Source: JBDXHU01 sp039989475 (GTDB taxonomy: Bacteria; Pseudomonadota; Gammaproteobacteria; Pseudomonadales; Halieaceae). Taken from it: DNA of 64,000 nt. This document shows, in pieces, positions 1 to 7,829 of the stretch (its first letter is position 1; each line of letters starts with the position of its first letter). The stretch spans positions 1-64,000 of the forward strand of contig JBDXHU010000013.1 of assembly GCA_039989475.1 (NCBI GenBank). Direction: 5' to 3'. Both the position numbers and the translations under genes were made by a program. The notes beneath the pieces were generated by a model. The model ran no database searches, was not told the origin of the DNA, and saw only the letters and a list, made by a program, of their open reading frames with translations.

Positions 1-1163
1 CCGCCGCCGTTGTTACCGTCGTCGGGATTGCTGTCCTTGTCGTCGTCGTTGCCGCCACCCGCATTGCCGTCATCGGGATCGTTGTCTTTGCCGTCGTTGG
101 GGTTGCCGTCATCGGGCTTGTTGTCATCGCCGCCGCCGTTGTTGCCGTCCTGATCGTCAGGTTCAGGCAGGTCGACAATATCCTTTATGTCGTCGAGAAT
201 TTCGCCATCTTCCAGGCTTAATTCGTCACCTTCATCATTTTGTGCAGTGATCGTCTGTTCAGGTTTGTCGGTGTCGGAGGAATCATCGGGAGTCGTTCCG
301 GTATCGCCTGTGTCCTCACCGGATTCTGCTGCTGGCGGGTCCAGGTTTTCGCGAGAATCTTCCACACTGGAGTCGCCGTCGGCATCTTCGTCGCTGCCGT
401 CATCGTCATCTGCATCTGTATCGGCTTCAGCATCGGCATCCTTACCTTCGGAAGAATCCTTGTCCTCTTCCTCTGCTTCGCCCTCGTCTTCCGTCGCGCG
501 TGCGCGCAACAGAGCGGGCGGTTGCAACAAGAATTCAGGCTTCGCATCTGCTGCGCCAATAAAGGCAAACTGGTTCTTGTTGACGTTAATCTCGCCTTCG
601 GCATTGCGTGCCCAGACGCCGCCGGAATTTACGCCGATATACAGGCCATTCTTGGGTGCCGCTCCCTGTGCCTTGCCCTTGCCACAATCTGCAGAGCAGA
701 AGCGCACCGTGTAGTCGGTGCCACGGATACCCATGGTCGCCACCGGTGCTATTACCTGGTAATTGGCCTTGTTGTAGCTCTTGCCGATGCGGCCTGACAT
801 GGCGCGGAAGGCGCCCTTGGCCAGACGCAACACGGCTTTGCCGTCATTGCTGGCGATGGCGATGGGATCTTTGGTTCTACCGGGTAGTTGGTAGGTCTGG
901 ACCGAAAATGTGGTATTGGGACGGATCGCAATGCGGGCGCCGTCAACCATCAGTAACTGGATGCGCCCCTTGGCGCCGGTGTTAATGGTGTCACCTTCGA
1001 AAATAAAGGAACCCTTGAGCAGGCCAATAGTGGGGCCTTCGCGCTCGACGCTGTTGGGCCCGGCAACGAACAGAACCTCGCCGGCCACGGCACTAGCCTG
1101 GCTGGCGGAAGTCGCTACAAATTGCGCTGCGACCAGAATTAGAGCTGTAAACAGCCTGTTCAC
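1..1163 (-). CDS. FecR-domain secreted protein, C-terminus beyond window
   Basis: The frame stays open from a GTG at 1163 to the left edge (387 codons seen), so the gene is partial. The GTG is preceded by AGAGGA at good spacing. The product has a Sec signal peptide (MNRLFTALILVAAQFVATSA...), then a FecR domain around residues 28-150 with the family hallmarks GDTINTGAKGRIQLLMVDGA and VATMGIRGTDY. A very acidic linker rich in Asp, Glu and Ser follows, then a tract of Gly, Asp and Asn (PDDGN-type units, bases 3-150) that resembles a calcium-binding spacer. FecR domains are best known from iron-signal transducers, but stand-alone secreted versions are common and of unknown role. There is no anti-sigma domain. 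It is the third FecR-domain gene in a row, downstream of the cyclase gene, and its C-terminal domain cannot be seen. Confidence 0.8.
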   Translation of the reverse strand, partial: MNRLFTALILVAAQFVATSASQASAVAGEVLFVAGPNSVEREGPTIGLLKGSFIFEGDTINTGAKGRIQLLMVDGARIAIRPNTTFSVQTYQLPGRTKDPIAIASNDGKAVLRLAKGAFRAMSGRIGKSYNKANYQVIAPVATMGIRGTDYTVRFCSADCGKGKAQGAAPKNGLYIGVNSGGVWARNAEGEINVNKNQFAFIGAADAKPEFLLQPPALLRARATEDEGEAEEEDKDSSEGKDADAEADTDADDDDGSDEDADGDSSVEDSRENLDPPAAESGEDTGDTGTTPDDSSDTDKPEQTITAQNDEGDELSLEDGEILDDIKDIVDLPEPDDQDGNNGGGDDNKPDDGNPNDGKDNDPDDGNAGGGNDDDKDSNPDDGNNGG

Positions 1164-1460
1164 GGTTACGTCCTCTGCCACTCTTTGAAGATAAGGCGGG
1201 CATTGATCCTTAGTGTGCACGTTATGTGATTGTTGTCACACTTGCATCTATATCGGCTCAAACTGTGATGCAGTTCACGTAAAAGCAGACGTTTTAAAAA
1301 AGTTGTTTAATATCAAATAGTTAAAGTTAGGCTTGTCAATTATAGTGCATATTCCCGATTTGTGCCCAATCGGCGGGTAACTCTACTCATTAGCCAAACT
1401 AATGGGTATTAGTCAGGAAAGCACAGCCAATCAACTAAAATGTGGACTGGAAACTGCTTA
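1164..1460. promoter_or_regulatory. AT-rich leader of the leftmost FecR gene
   Basis: This 297-bp gap between the cyclase stop and the next FecR start is clearly more AT-rich than its surroundings, and I find no credible ORF in it. On the minus strand a TTGACA lies at 1339-1334 and a TATTAA at 1313-1308, but their spacing (20 bp) is longer than usual, so this is only a weak sigma-70 candidate. The gap is large enough for the third FecR gene to have its own promoter instead of relying on read-through from the cyclase. Confidence 0.3.
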
Positions 1461-3611
1461 CTACTTGCTGGTGGCCACGAATACGCCATCCCAGTCGCCG
1501 GGGGGCGGTTCCAGGCGGAATGCGGCGATGCGCTCTAAATAGAGTTCATATAGCGGAGAGGGCTGTTTTTGCTGTAATTTGTCGAAAATCAGCCCGGCGG
1601 CGTCAAATTCCTGCTGGCGGTACAGCTGTAGGGCCTGGTGGTATTCCTCAATATCCTGTTTTTGATCGGTGCTGATGTCTTCGGCTCTGCCCAGGGGCTC
1701 GTATACGGTTATAGGGACCAACTTGCCCTTGACCCGGATGAGATCCAGTTCCCGCAGCGTAAAACCGCTAACCAGGGCCGCTGTCTCCTCAGCGATCAGG
1801 ATATCCGCACCGTAATTTTTGGTTTGTCCCTCGAGTCGGGAACCCAGGTTGACCACATCGCCGAGCACGGTATAGGCCATACGAAACTCAGAGCCCATAT
1901 TACCCACGTTCATCGGGCCAGAACTGATGCCTATTCCCACCTTGATGGGCGGCCAGCCCTTGTCGGCGAAATCCACTGTTACCTGTTTCATAGCCTCGAC
2001 CATCTCCAGGGCGGCAATCAGCGCGTGCTGGGCGTGTTGCTCGTCCTGCAGGGGTGCCCCCCAGAATGCCATGACCGCGTCGCCCATGTATTTGTCGATG
2101 GTGCCGCGATTGTCGTGGATGATACGGGTGATGGGTGTGAGAAACTCGTTCATGAAACGAGTCAATTCCCTGGGCTCCAGGCTCTCTGAAATTGTGGTGA
2201 AGCCGCGCACGTCAGAAAACAGCACCGACATCTCCCGGCTTTCGCCCTCCAGGCTTAGCTCCTCACCGCTCTCGTCAATGTCCTCTACCACCTCGGTGGG
2301 AATGTACTGACCAAACATGCGACCAAGCCGTTGCTTGCGCCTTGATTCTATAAAGTAGTCGTATGTGATCTGCAAAAACGCCATCGTGCTCACGGCGATC
2401 AGTACCGAGGCGAGTGGCAAGATCAACTTGTGACTATTCCAGAGGTAGAAATTGAAACCAATGGCGGCTGCTCCGAGGGAAACAATAAATAGCGCGGCAA
2501 GGGCGGGTGAGAGTCGAGGTATGCAAATGACCATCAGCAAAATGGTGAACAGTATCTGTACGAACTCAATGCCGCGTACATAGGATGGGCTTTTCATAAA
2601 GCGCTGGTCGATAATTCCGGAAGCCAGGTTGGCGTGTATCTCCACGCCGACGTAAGCGTCTGCCACCGGTGTGGCGCGCAGGTCCAGCAGGCCGGCAGCA
2701 CTGGTGCCCACAAAGACCAGTTTGTCGTGCAGGCGCTCCGGCGTGACGGCGAGCGAGAGAATGTCTGTGGCCGAAACATACGGAAAGCTGCCCTGCACGC
2801 CGCGAAACGGTATATAGACCTGTGCCTTTTCGTCGACCGGTATCTTTGTCTCGCCAATGACAAGGTGCTCCAGTGTCAGCCCCGAGAAATTTTCGCTGTC
2901 GCCAAATTGGAGTTGTAGAGGTGGGTTGCCAAGGTAAAGCCTTGCTGCTGCCATTCCGAGAGATTCATAAACGTCACCCTGGTAGGCCTCAAGCAGCGGG
3001 GTGACGCGAGTTACGTCGTCCAGTCGAGGATAACTGAAGAAGGCGCCATACTCGGAGGCCTGCTGTAGCTGGTCGAAGTTGCCGACAAATCCTGCGGCTT
3101 TATAAAGCGGGATGTCGACGCCGACAAGCTCATCGGCGAACAATGAAGGCATGGGCAGTAGCCCGGACTCCGCTGCTTCCCGCTCGGGCACGCGCTGTTT
3201 GAAGGCGAAGCCCAGTATGACATTGCGAGCAATAACCGATTCCGCAAACAGGCGGTCGGTTTGCCATTGCTCCTGCAGGGATTCTATTGGCAGAGCGGCC
3301 GCGTCGACACCAGGCATGCTCTTCAACTGCTCGAGTAGTTGCAGCGCAGTCGACTCTTCGGGTTCGGCAAACAGCATATCGAAGGCCACGACGCGGACCT
3401 GGTAGTCATCAAATAAGCGATTGATCAATGCCGCCAGCTTATCTCGCTGCCAGGGCCAATGGCCCTCGGCAGCAATACTGCGTTCATCGACATCGACGAT
3501 GACGATGCGTTCATCGACAGTGCTGGGCATATTCCAGCGCAGGCGCGAGTCGTAGAGGTACTCCTCAATTTCGTCGATAAGCGGTATGCGCAGGGTGCCG
3601 CTGATATGCAT
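1461..3611 (-). CDS. CHASE2-domain class III adenylate/guanylate cyclase
   Basis: Membrane-bound nucleotide cyclase. In the 716-residue reading from ATG 3611, residues ~10-310 form a CHASE2 extracytoplasmic sensor, ~345-415 hold three closely packed transmembrane helices, and ~455-640 form the class III catalytic domain. The two metal-binding Asp sites are visible in FSDVRGFT and DKYMGDAVMAFW. AYTVLGDVVN has Thr where many adenylate cyclases have Asp, as in class IIIb (bicarbonate-responsive) enzymes; that subclass is inference. CHASE2 proteins normally begin with a transmembrane helix, and ATG 3611 would cut it in half. The frame is open upstream to 3677 and encodes the rest of the helix (IKDYWYHIVIATAVALLLIM), with AGGAAAG just before an ATA codon at 3668. 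Translation may therefore start at that ATA. It lies between FecR genes, and CHASE2 cyclases and FecR proteins are often neighbours. Confidence 0.85.
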   Translation of the reverse strand: MHISGTLRIPLIDEIEEYLYDSRLRWNMPSTVDERIVIVDVDERSIAAEGHWPWQRDKLAALINRLFDDYQVRVVAFDMLFAEPEESTALQLLEQLKSMPGVDAAALPIESLQEQWQTDRLFAESVIARNVILGFAFKQRVPEREAAESGLLPMPSLFADELVGVDIPLYKAAGFVGNFDQLQQASEYGAFFSYPRLDDVTRVTPLLEAYQGDVYESLGMAAARLYLGNPPLQLQFGDSENFSGLTLEHLVIGETKIPVDEKAQVYIPFRGVQGSFPYVSATDILSLAVTPERLHDKLVFVGTSAAGLLDLRATPVADAYVGVEIHANLASGIIDQRFMKSPSYVRGIEFVQILFTILLMVICIPRLSPALAALFIVSLGAAAIGFNFYLWNSHKLILPLASVLIAVSTMAFLQITYDYFIESRRKQRLGRMFGQYIPTEVVEDIDESGEELSLEGESREMSVLFSDVRGFTTISESLEPRELTRFMNEFLTPITRIIHDNRGTIDKYMGDAVMAFWGAPLQDEQHAQHALIAALEMVEAMKQVTVDFADKGWPPIKVGIGISSGPMNVGNMGSEFRMAYTVLGDVVNLGSRLEGQTKNYGADILIAEETAALVSGFTLRELDLIRVKGKLVPITVYEPLGRAEDISTDQKQDIEEYHQALQLYRQQEFDAAGLIFDKLQQKQPSPLYELYLERIAAFRLEPPPGDWDGVFVATSK

Positions 3612-3769
3612 AATCAGAAGCAGCGCTACCGCAGTGGCGATGACAATATGGTACCAATAGTCTTTTATGGGTCTTTCCTACTCAGCGCTGGTCGCACTAT
3701 ATTAGCATTGGCTGCACCGGGCCTGAATCAGGGAAATGTCATGGGAAGCGGCTCAGTGGGCTACAACGA

Positions 3770-5755
3770 TCAGTAGTCTTCGTCCAGAGACATGTTAAAT
3801 TCCAGCGCGGATGCGCCGGTGATTGTGGTAGGTGTATCTTCAATATAGCCGTGCATAAACCAACTCATACCAACTGCGCCGGGCGGATTGTCACTAGCAA
3901 AATTTGTAAAGAAGCCCTGGAATGCACCATGGCCGGAGCTGCATTCGCAGTCGCCGCCATCGACATAGACGGAGTCCAGTATGCCGCTGAAAGTGGGGCC
4001 GGAGCCAAGCGGCGCCGACCCTTCGCCCGTCCACTCGTTGCCATTCACCGTCACCTCTATATAGGCATCAATCAGCTGCTCGTCGAAATCTGCGGACAAG
4101 GTTATATCGAAGGGCGAGATGGGATCTACGCTGTCGACTCCCGGGATGTTGTCAGAGGGCGTGGTGCCGTCATGGTAACGGTACTCCGCTGAACCGGACT
4201 GGGGCAGCACCGGTGTGGGATTGGTGCGATCACCAACCTCTCGTATGTAGTGCAGGTGCTCACCGGTGCCCAGCGAGTTGCTAACGCCACCACTGGTGAA
4301 GGACACGCCCCAGCGACCCCATTGCAGGTCGTGCTCAATCGCAGTGGTACCCTCAACAATAGTACTACCATTTGTCCGAATCACGTTGCTGGGTGGATCG
4401 CTGGAGTTTAAGGGAGCTGTAAAGCCGGTCAGGGCGTTCGCGGTCACCGTCAGGGTGTCGGCTGTGTCTTGCTCTGCATAACTGGTCTCGTCCACGGCAT
4501 AGGCCAGGCCCAGGTAGATGTCTTCGCGAGATGGTCCTGCCGGGGTGGGAGGTGGCGGCGGACTCGGTGGTGGTTCCAGTGCATCTCCGGTCTCAGCGTC
4601 TGTGTATGGATAGGGCTGCGGTTCTGGTTCCGGTTCGGGCGTTGGCTCCGGTTCTGGCTCGGGCGTTGGCTCCGGTTCTGGCTCGGGCGTCGGCTCTGGT
4701 TCCGGCTCGGGCGTCGGCTCTGGTTCCGGCTCGGGCGTCGGCTCTGGTTCCGGCTCGGGCGTCGGCTCTGGTTCCGGTTCGGGCGTCGGCTCTGGTTCTG
4801 GCTCGGGCACTGGTTCTGGCACAGCGACTGGAACGGGTGGCAATGGGTCGCCGTTTGCATCAGTGGGTTTACCGGTATCAATACGAATTCTCAAGCCGGT
4901 ATCCGGGTCAGTAATGAAAATTTCCAGTGGCGGTGGAGCGCCGGTATTTGGATCACGAGGCTCATCAGACTTGTTAAGTGGCAATTCGTCACCGTCAAGG
5001 GCGCCACTGTCCTCTGCAGCCCCGTCAGTCCCTGATTCATCCGCGCCTTCCTCTTTGCCCCCTTCCTCTTTGCCCCCTTCCTCTTCACCCCCTTGTTCGT
5101 CGCCACCTGAAAGTACTGACGGCGGTGCCAGCAGCACCTCCGGTGGTGTGAACGCGTCTTTTACATAGCCGTACTGATTGCGTCGCAGGTTGACGGCACC
5201 GAGCTTGTTTTTAAGATTTACGCCTCCAATGTCAACACCAGCATAGGTGCCGTCGGCAGGCGGCTCCGTGCCCGGCTCTTTTGCTGGGCAGTCGCCATCG
5301 CAGTGCACTGCGCCATAGACTGTGCCGCGAATACCGAGTGTGGCTACAGGTGTCTGCAGGCTGTAATCGTCATGCTCTACTCTACCGATGGCGCCCGTAA
5401 TCGTGCGCAGTCCACCCTTAAGCAAGTTAAGGCTGACTTCACCCTCGGCCCCGCCGCCGGCGATCACAGCGCTTGGCGCTGCGTCCAGCCGGTAGGTTTC
5501 CAATTCCAGCCGTGAATTTGCGCGAATCGATATGCGGGCACCGTCTAGCATGAGCAACTGCACCCGGGCTCGGCTGCCAGTGACAATTATGTCGCCTTGC
5601 AGCAGTGTGTCGCCGCGCTTTACCTGAATGCTCTCGGTTCGCTCAACGGTGACGGCGCCGGTAGCGAACAAGACCTTCCCGACGTTTGCCTGCGCAAATC
5701 CCGGCAGCGCCAGCAAGAGGACGATCAAGATACGCTTGTCGATGGCTATTTTCAT
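3770..5755 (-). CDS. FecR-domain protein with TPEPEPEP linker and barrel-like C-terminus
   Basis: A 661-residue predicted exported protein. Residues 1-23 are a Sec signal peptide (LLLALPGFAQA) without a lipobox Cys. Residues ~40-145 form the FecR domain (LLQGDIIVTGSRARVQLLML; LGIRGTVYGAVHC with a CDGDC pair). An acidic linker with Glu-Gly-Gly-Lys repeats and a conserved EIFITDPDTGLRIRIDTG segment follow, then seven TPEPEPEP units (~315-380). The C-terminal ~250 residues are beta-rich and end in a glycine-rich GHGAFQGFFT ... GMSWFMHGYI ... TGASALEF pattern. That pattern recalls the C-terminal barrel of TbpB-type Slam substrates (inference). It is a close paralogue of the next gene upstream: their N-terminal 90 residues are nearly identical. 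The start at 5755 is supported by GGGGTAGG upstream. Confidence 0.8.
   Translation of the reverse strand: MKIAIDKRILIVLLLALPGFAQANVGKVLFATGAVTVERTESIQVKRGDTLLQGDIIVTGSRARVQLLMLDGARISIRANSRLELETYRLDAAPSAVIAGGGAEGEVSLNLLKGGLRTITGAIGRVEHDDYSLQTPVATLGIRGTVYGAVHCDGDCPAKEPGTEPPADGTYAGVDIGGVNLKNKLGAVNLRRNQYGYVKDAFTPPEVLLAPPSVLSGGDEQGGEEEGGKEEGGKEEGADESGTDGAAEDSGALDGDELPLNKSDEPRDPNTGAPPPLEIFITDPDTGLRIRIDTGKPTDANGDPLPPVPVAVPEPVPEPEPEPTPEPEPEPTPEPEPEPTPEPEPEPTPEPEPEPTPEPEPEPTPEPEPEPTPEPEPEPQPYPYTDAETGDALEPPPSPPPPPTPAGPSREDIYLGLAYAVDETSYAEQDTADTLTVTANALTGFTAPLNSSDPPSNVIRTNGSTIVEGTTAIEHDLQWGRWGVSFTSGGVSNSLGTGEHLHYIREVGDRTNPTPVLPQSGSAEYRYHDGTTPSDNIPGVDSVDPISPFDITLSADFDEQLIDAYIEVTVNGNEWTGEGSAPLGSGPTFSGILDSVYVDGGDCECSSGHGAFQGFFTNFASDNPPGAVGMSWFMHGYIEDTPTTITGASALEFNMSLDEDY
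4615..4812 (-). repeat. In-frame 24-bp tandem repeat (TPEPEPEP x7)
   Basis: Seven near-identical 24-bp units, recognisable by a Thr codon every 24 bases (plus-strand positions ~4640, 4664, 4688, 4712, 4736, 4760 and 4784), encode the stiff, charged Pro-Glu linker of the FecR-domain protein. The units differ only at synonymous sites. Copy number could vary between strains. Confidence 0.9.
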
Positions 5756-5769
5756 AGCCTACCCCGCGC

Positions 5770-5842
5770 TTATTCAAGAGCTCCGTAAAAGGTCACTCCG
5801 GGTCCCGCCTGGCTGGAGCTACAAGGCCACGCTGGAATTCAC
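5770..5842 (-). pseudogene. Relic of the 3' end of a second Slam-like translocator gene
   Basis: Read on the minus strand, this stretch aligns almost base for base with the last ~75 bp of the intact translocator gene (7830-7905). Shared blocks are GTG-TCC (start), a central GACC, TGACCTTTTAC, and the final GAATAA/GAGTAA before the same ribosome-binding region GGTAGGCTATG. The relic has an in-frame TAG and small indels, so it is dead. Like the intact copy it sits directly before a FecR gene start, so an ancestral translocator-FecR pair must have been duplicated in tandem and the second translocator then deleted. Confidence 0.75.
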
Positions 5843-5853
5843 ACCCGCGAAGT

Positions 5854-7815
5854 CTACGGCGGCTCCGGCTCGCCGAACTGGAAGAACCGCAGCGCGCTCG
5901 CGCCGTGGAGGGTGGTAGGGATGCCGTTGATATCACCTTGCATGAACCAACTCATACCCGCGGCGCCAGGTGGGTTGCCAGCTGACAAGTCGGAGAAGAA
6001 GCCAGAGAAAGCGCCGTCTCCGGCGCTGCCGTTGACGGTCACCGTCTCAAGCGGCGCCGCAAACACCAGTTCGGGCTTGAGCGGCGCAACGCCTTGACCC
6101 TGCCAGGCGTTGCCGTTAACAAAGACACTGATGTTGGCGTTCACGGTCATATTGGTGAAGTCGGCTCTCACACTGATGTCCTGGCCAAATGGCGGGAAAT
6201 TGTAGCTGTCAGCGCCAGGCTGATTGTCAGAGGGCACCGTGCCATCGAGATAATTGTAGTCAGCGAAACCGGAGATGGGCAGCGCGGGAGTCTCTCCTGT
6301 GTTACTGCCCGTATCGCGTACATAGTGAAGATATTGATCTGGTTCCAGGGAAACCAGGTTGCCACCACTGCGATACTCGATGCCCCAGCGGCCCCATTCC
6401 AGGTCATGGCTTGACGAGGCCTGCGCTTCCACCAGCGTCCTGCTGGTCGTTTCTATGACATTGCCTGGCAGATCAGCAGCCGTTCTCGGTGCCGTGAAGC
6501 TGGCTAGTACGCCGTCAGCCTCCCCGAAATTATCGCTGCTATCGCGCTCGGCATACAGTATGCCGGTATCGACATAGCTGAAGCCCTGTATGGCGGTCCC
6601 CGGCTCGGGCTCGGGCTCGGGCTCTGGTTCAGGCTCGGGCTCAGGTTCCGGCTCAGGTTCCGGCTCGGGCTCGGGCTCAGGTTCCGGCTCAGGTTCTGGC
6701 TCTGGTTCTGGCTCTGGTTCAGGCTCCGGCTCGGGTTCCGGTTCGGGCTCGGGTTCCGGCTCCGGCTCGGGTTCCGGCTCGGGTTCTGGTTCTGGCTCGG
6801 GCTCTGGTTCTGGCTCGGGCTCAGGTTCTGGCTCAGGCTCCGGCTCGGGTTCTGGCTCGGGTTCTGGCTCGGGCTCAGGTTCAGGCTGCGGATCTATCGG
6901 ATTGCCATCCGCATCCGTTGGGCTGCCGGTATCGATTCGAATTCTCGCCCCGGTTTCCTCATCAGTGATGAAGATCTCCAGTGCGGGCTCCTCTTCCGGC
7001 TGCCTGCCTTCAGCCTCTTGAGTCTCCCCGCCATCGTCTGGCGGTAAGCTGTCGTCGTCGAGGGCGCCGCTATCCTCTTCAACAGCGTCTGTCTGATCCT
7101 CCTCAGAGGTCTCCGCTGTCGCTGCCTCTGCTTCCTCCTCCGCCTGCTCTTGTCTGGCTCCGCCGATGGTAAGCGCGGGCGGCGGCGCGAGTAGTAATGC
7201 CGGTGGGGTGAATGCATCTTTCACAAAACCATACTGATTAGTGCGCAGTGCTAACGCACCCAGGTCATTCTTGAGCTGTATGCCGCCACTATCAACGCCG
7301 GCGTAGGTGCCGTTCGCGGGGGGCTCTGCTCCGGAGCTTTCAGGCAGGCAGTCACCATCGCAGTGCACGACGCCATAGGCGGTGCCGCGAATACCGAGGG
7401 TTGCCACCGGGGTCCGCAAGCTGTAGTCATCATGATCTACTTTACCGATCGCACCGGTAATGGTGCGCAATCCGCCCTTAAGCAAATTCAGGGCGACTTC
7501 ACCTTCGGCACCACTGCTGGCGACAGCGGAGGCGCGACCAGGATCCAGCTGGTAGCTTTCCAATTCCAGGCGTGAATTTGCGCGAATTGATATGCGGGCA
7601 CCGTCGAGCATCAGCAGCTGTACCCGGGCCCGACTGCCAGTGACAATAATGTCGCCTTGCAAGAGGGTATCGCCGCGATTTAGCTCAATGCTCTCGGTGC
7701 GTTCAACCGTTACGGGCCCGGCGGAGAACAGCACCTTGCCAACATTGGCCTGCGCGAATGCCGGCAGCGCCAGCAACAGGGCGATCAGGATGTGCTTGTA
7801 TGTGGCTATTTTCAT
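5854..7815 (-). CDS. FecR-domain protein with long Glu-Pro linker and barrel-like C-terminus
   Basis: A 653-residue predicted exported protein, paralogue of the 3770-5755 product. Residues 1-23 are a signal peptide (LLLALPAFAQA) without lipobox, ~40-145 the FecR domain (GDIIVTGSRARVQLLMLDGA; LGIRGTAYG), ~200-290 an acidic low-complexity segment, then the conserved EIFITDEETGARIRIDTG. Residues 311-405 are an uninterrupted Glu-Pro repeat, and 406-653 a beta-rich domain ending GDGAFSGFFS ... GMSWFMQGDI ... GASALRF. It starts 14 bp after the translocator stop, with AGGTAGG upstream, so the two are co-transcribed. The arrangement suggests that this protein is the translocator's cargo, carried to the cell surface or released. 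Ligand unknown; iron or heme binding would be a guess from the family name only. Confidence 0.8.
   Translation of the reverse strand: MKIATYKHILIALLLALPAFAQANVGKVLFSAGPVTVERTESIELNRGDTLLQGDIIVTGSRARVQLLMLDGARISIRANSRLELESYQLDPGRASAVASSGAEGEVALNLLKGGLRTITGAIGKVDHDDYSLRTPVATLGIRGTAYGVVHCDGDCLPESSGAEPPANGTYAGVDSGGIQLKNDLGALALRTNQYGFVKDAFTPPALLLAPPPALTIGGARQEQAEEEAEAATAETSEEDQTDAVEEDSGALDDDSLPPDDGGETQEAEGRQPEEEPALEIFITDEETGARIRIDTGSPTDADGNPIDPQPEPEPEPEPEPEPEPEPEPEPEPEPEPEPEPEPEPEPEPEPEPEPEPEPEPEPEPEPEPEPEPEPEPEPEPEPEPEPEPEPEPEPEPEPEPEPEPGTAIQGFSYVDTGILYAERDSSDNFGEADGVLASFTAPRTAADLPGNVIETTSRTLVEAQASSSHDLEWGRWGIEYRSGGNLVSLEPDQYLHYVRDTGSNTGETPALPISGFADYNYLDGTVPSDNQPGADSYNFPPFGQDISVRADFTNMTVNANISVFVNGNAWQGQGVAPLKPELVFAAPLETVTVNGSAGDGAFSGFFSDLSAGNPPGAAGMSWFMQGDINGIPTTLHGASALRFFQFGEPEPP
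6601..6885 (-). repeat. In-frame hexamer repeat encoding (Glu-Pro)47
   Basis: The 285 bp encode 95 residues of alternating Pro and Glu. The hexamers use all common synonymous codons for both residues in irregular order, so this is not a fresh slippage product. Selection is apparently keeping the protein sequence (a rigid periplasm- or surface-spanning rod) while the DNA drifts. The paralogue has interrupted the same linker with Thr every eighth residue. Confidence 0.9.
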
Positions 7816-7829
7816 AGCCTACCTCGCGT

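Noticed and set aside
187..985. Several Ser- or Cys-rich plus-strand ORFs at the left end
   Set aside because: They lie antisense to the FecR frame, which has a signal peptide, family motifs and a ribosome site.
4615..4812. Regularly spaced 24-bp repeats resembling a CRISPR array
   Set aside because: No unique spacers; the repeats are contiguous, in frame and encode a linker.
4469..5035. Plus-strand ORF rich in Trp, Arg and Phe repeats
   Set aside because: Shadow of the 24-bp TPEPEPEP repeat on the other strand.
6590..7021. Plus-strand ORF encoding a Gly-Ser polymer
   Set aside because: Exact antisense shadow of the Glu-Pro repeat of the FecR protein; no ribosome site.
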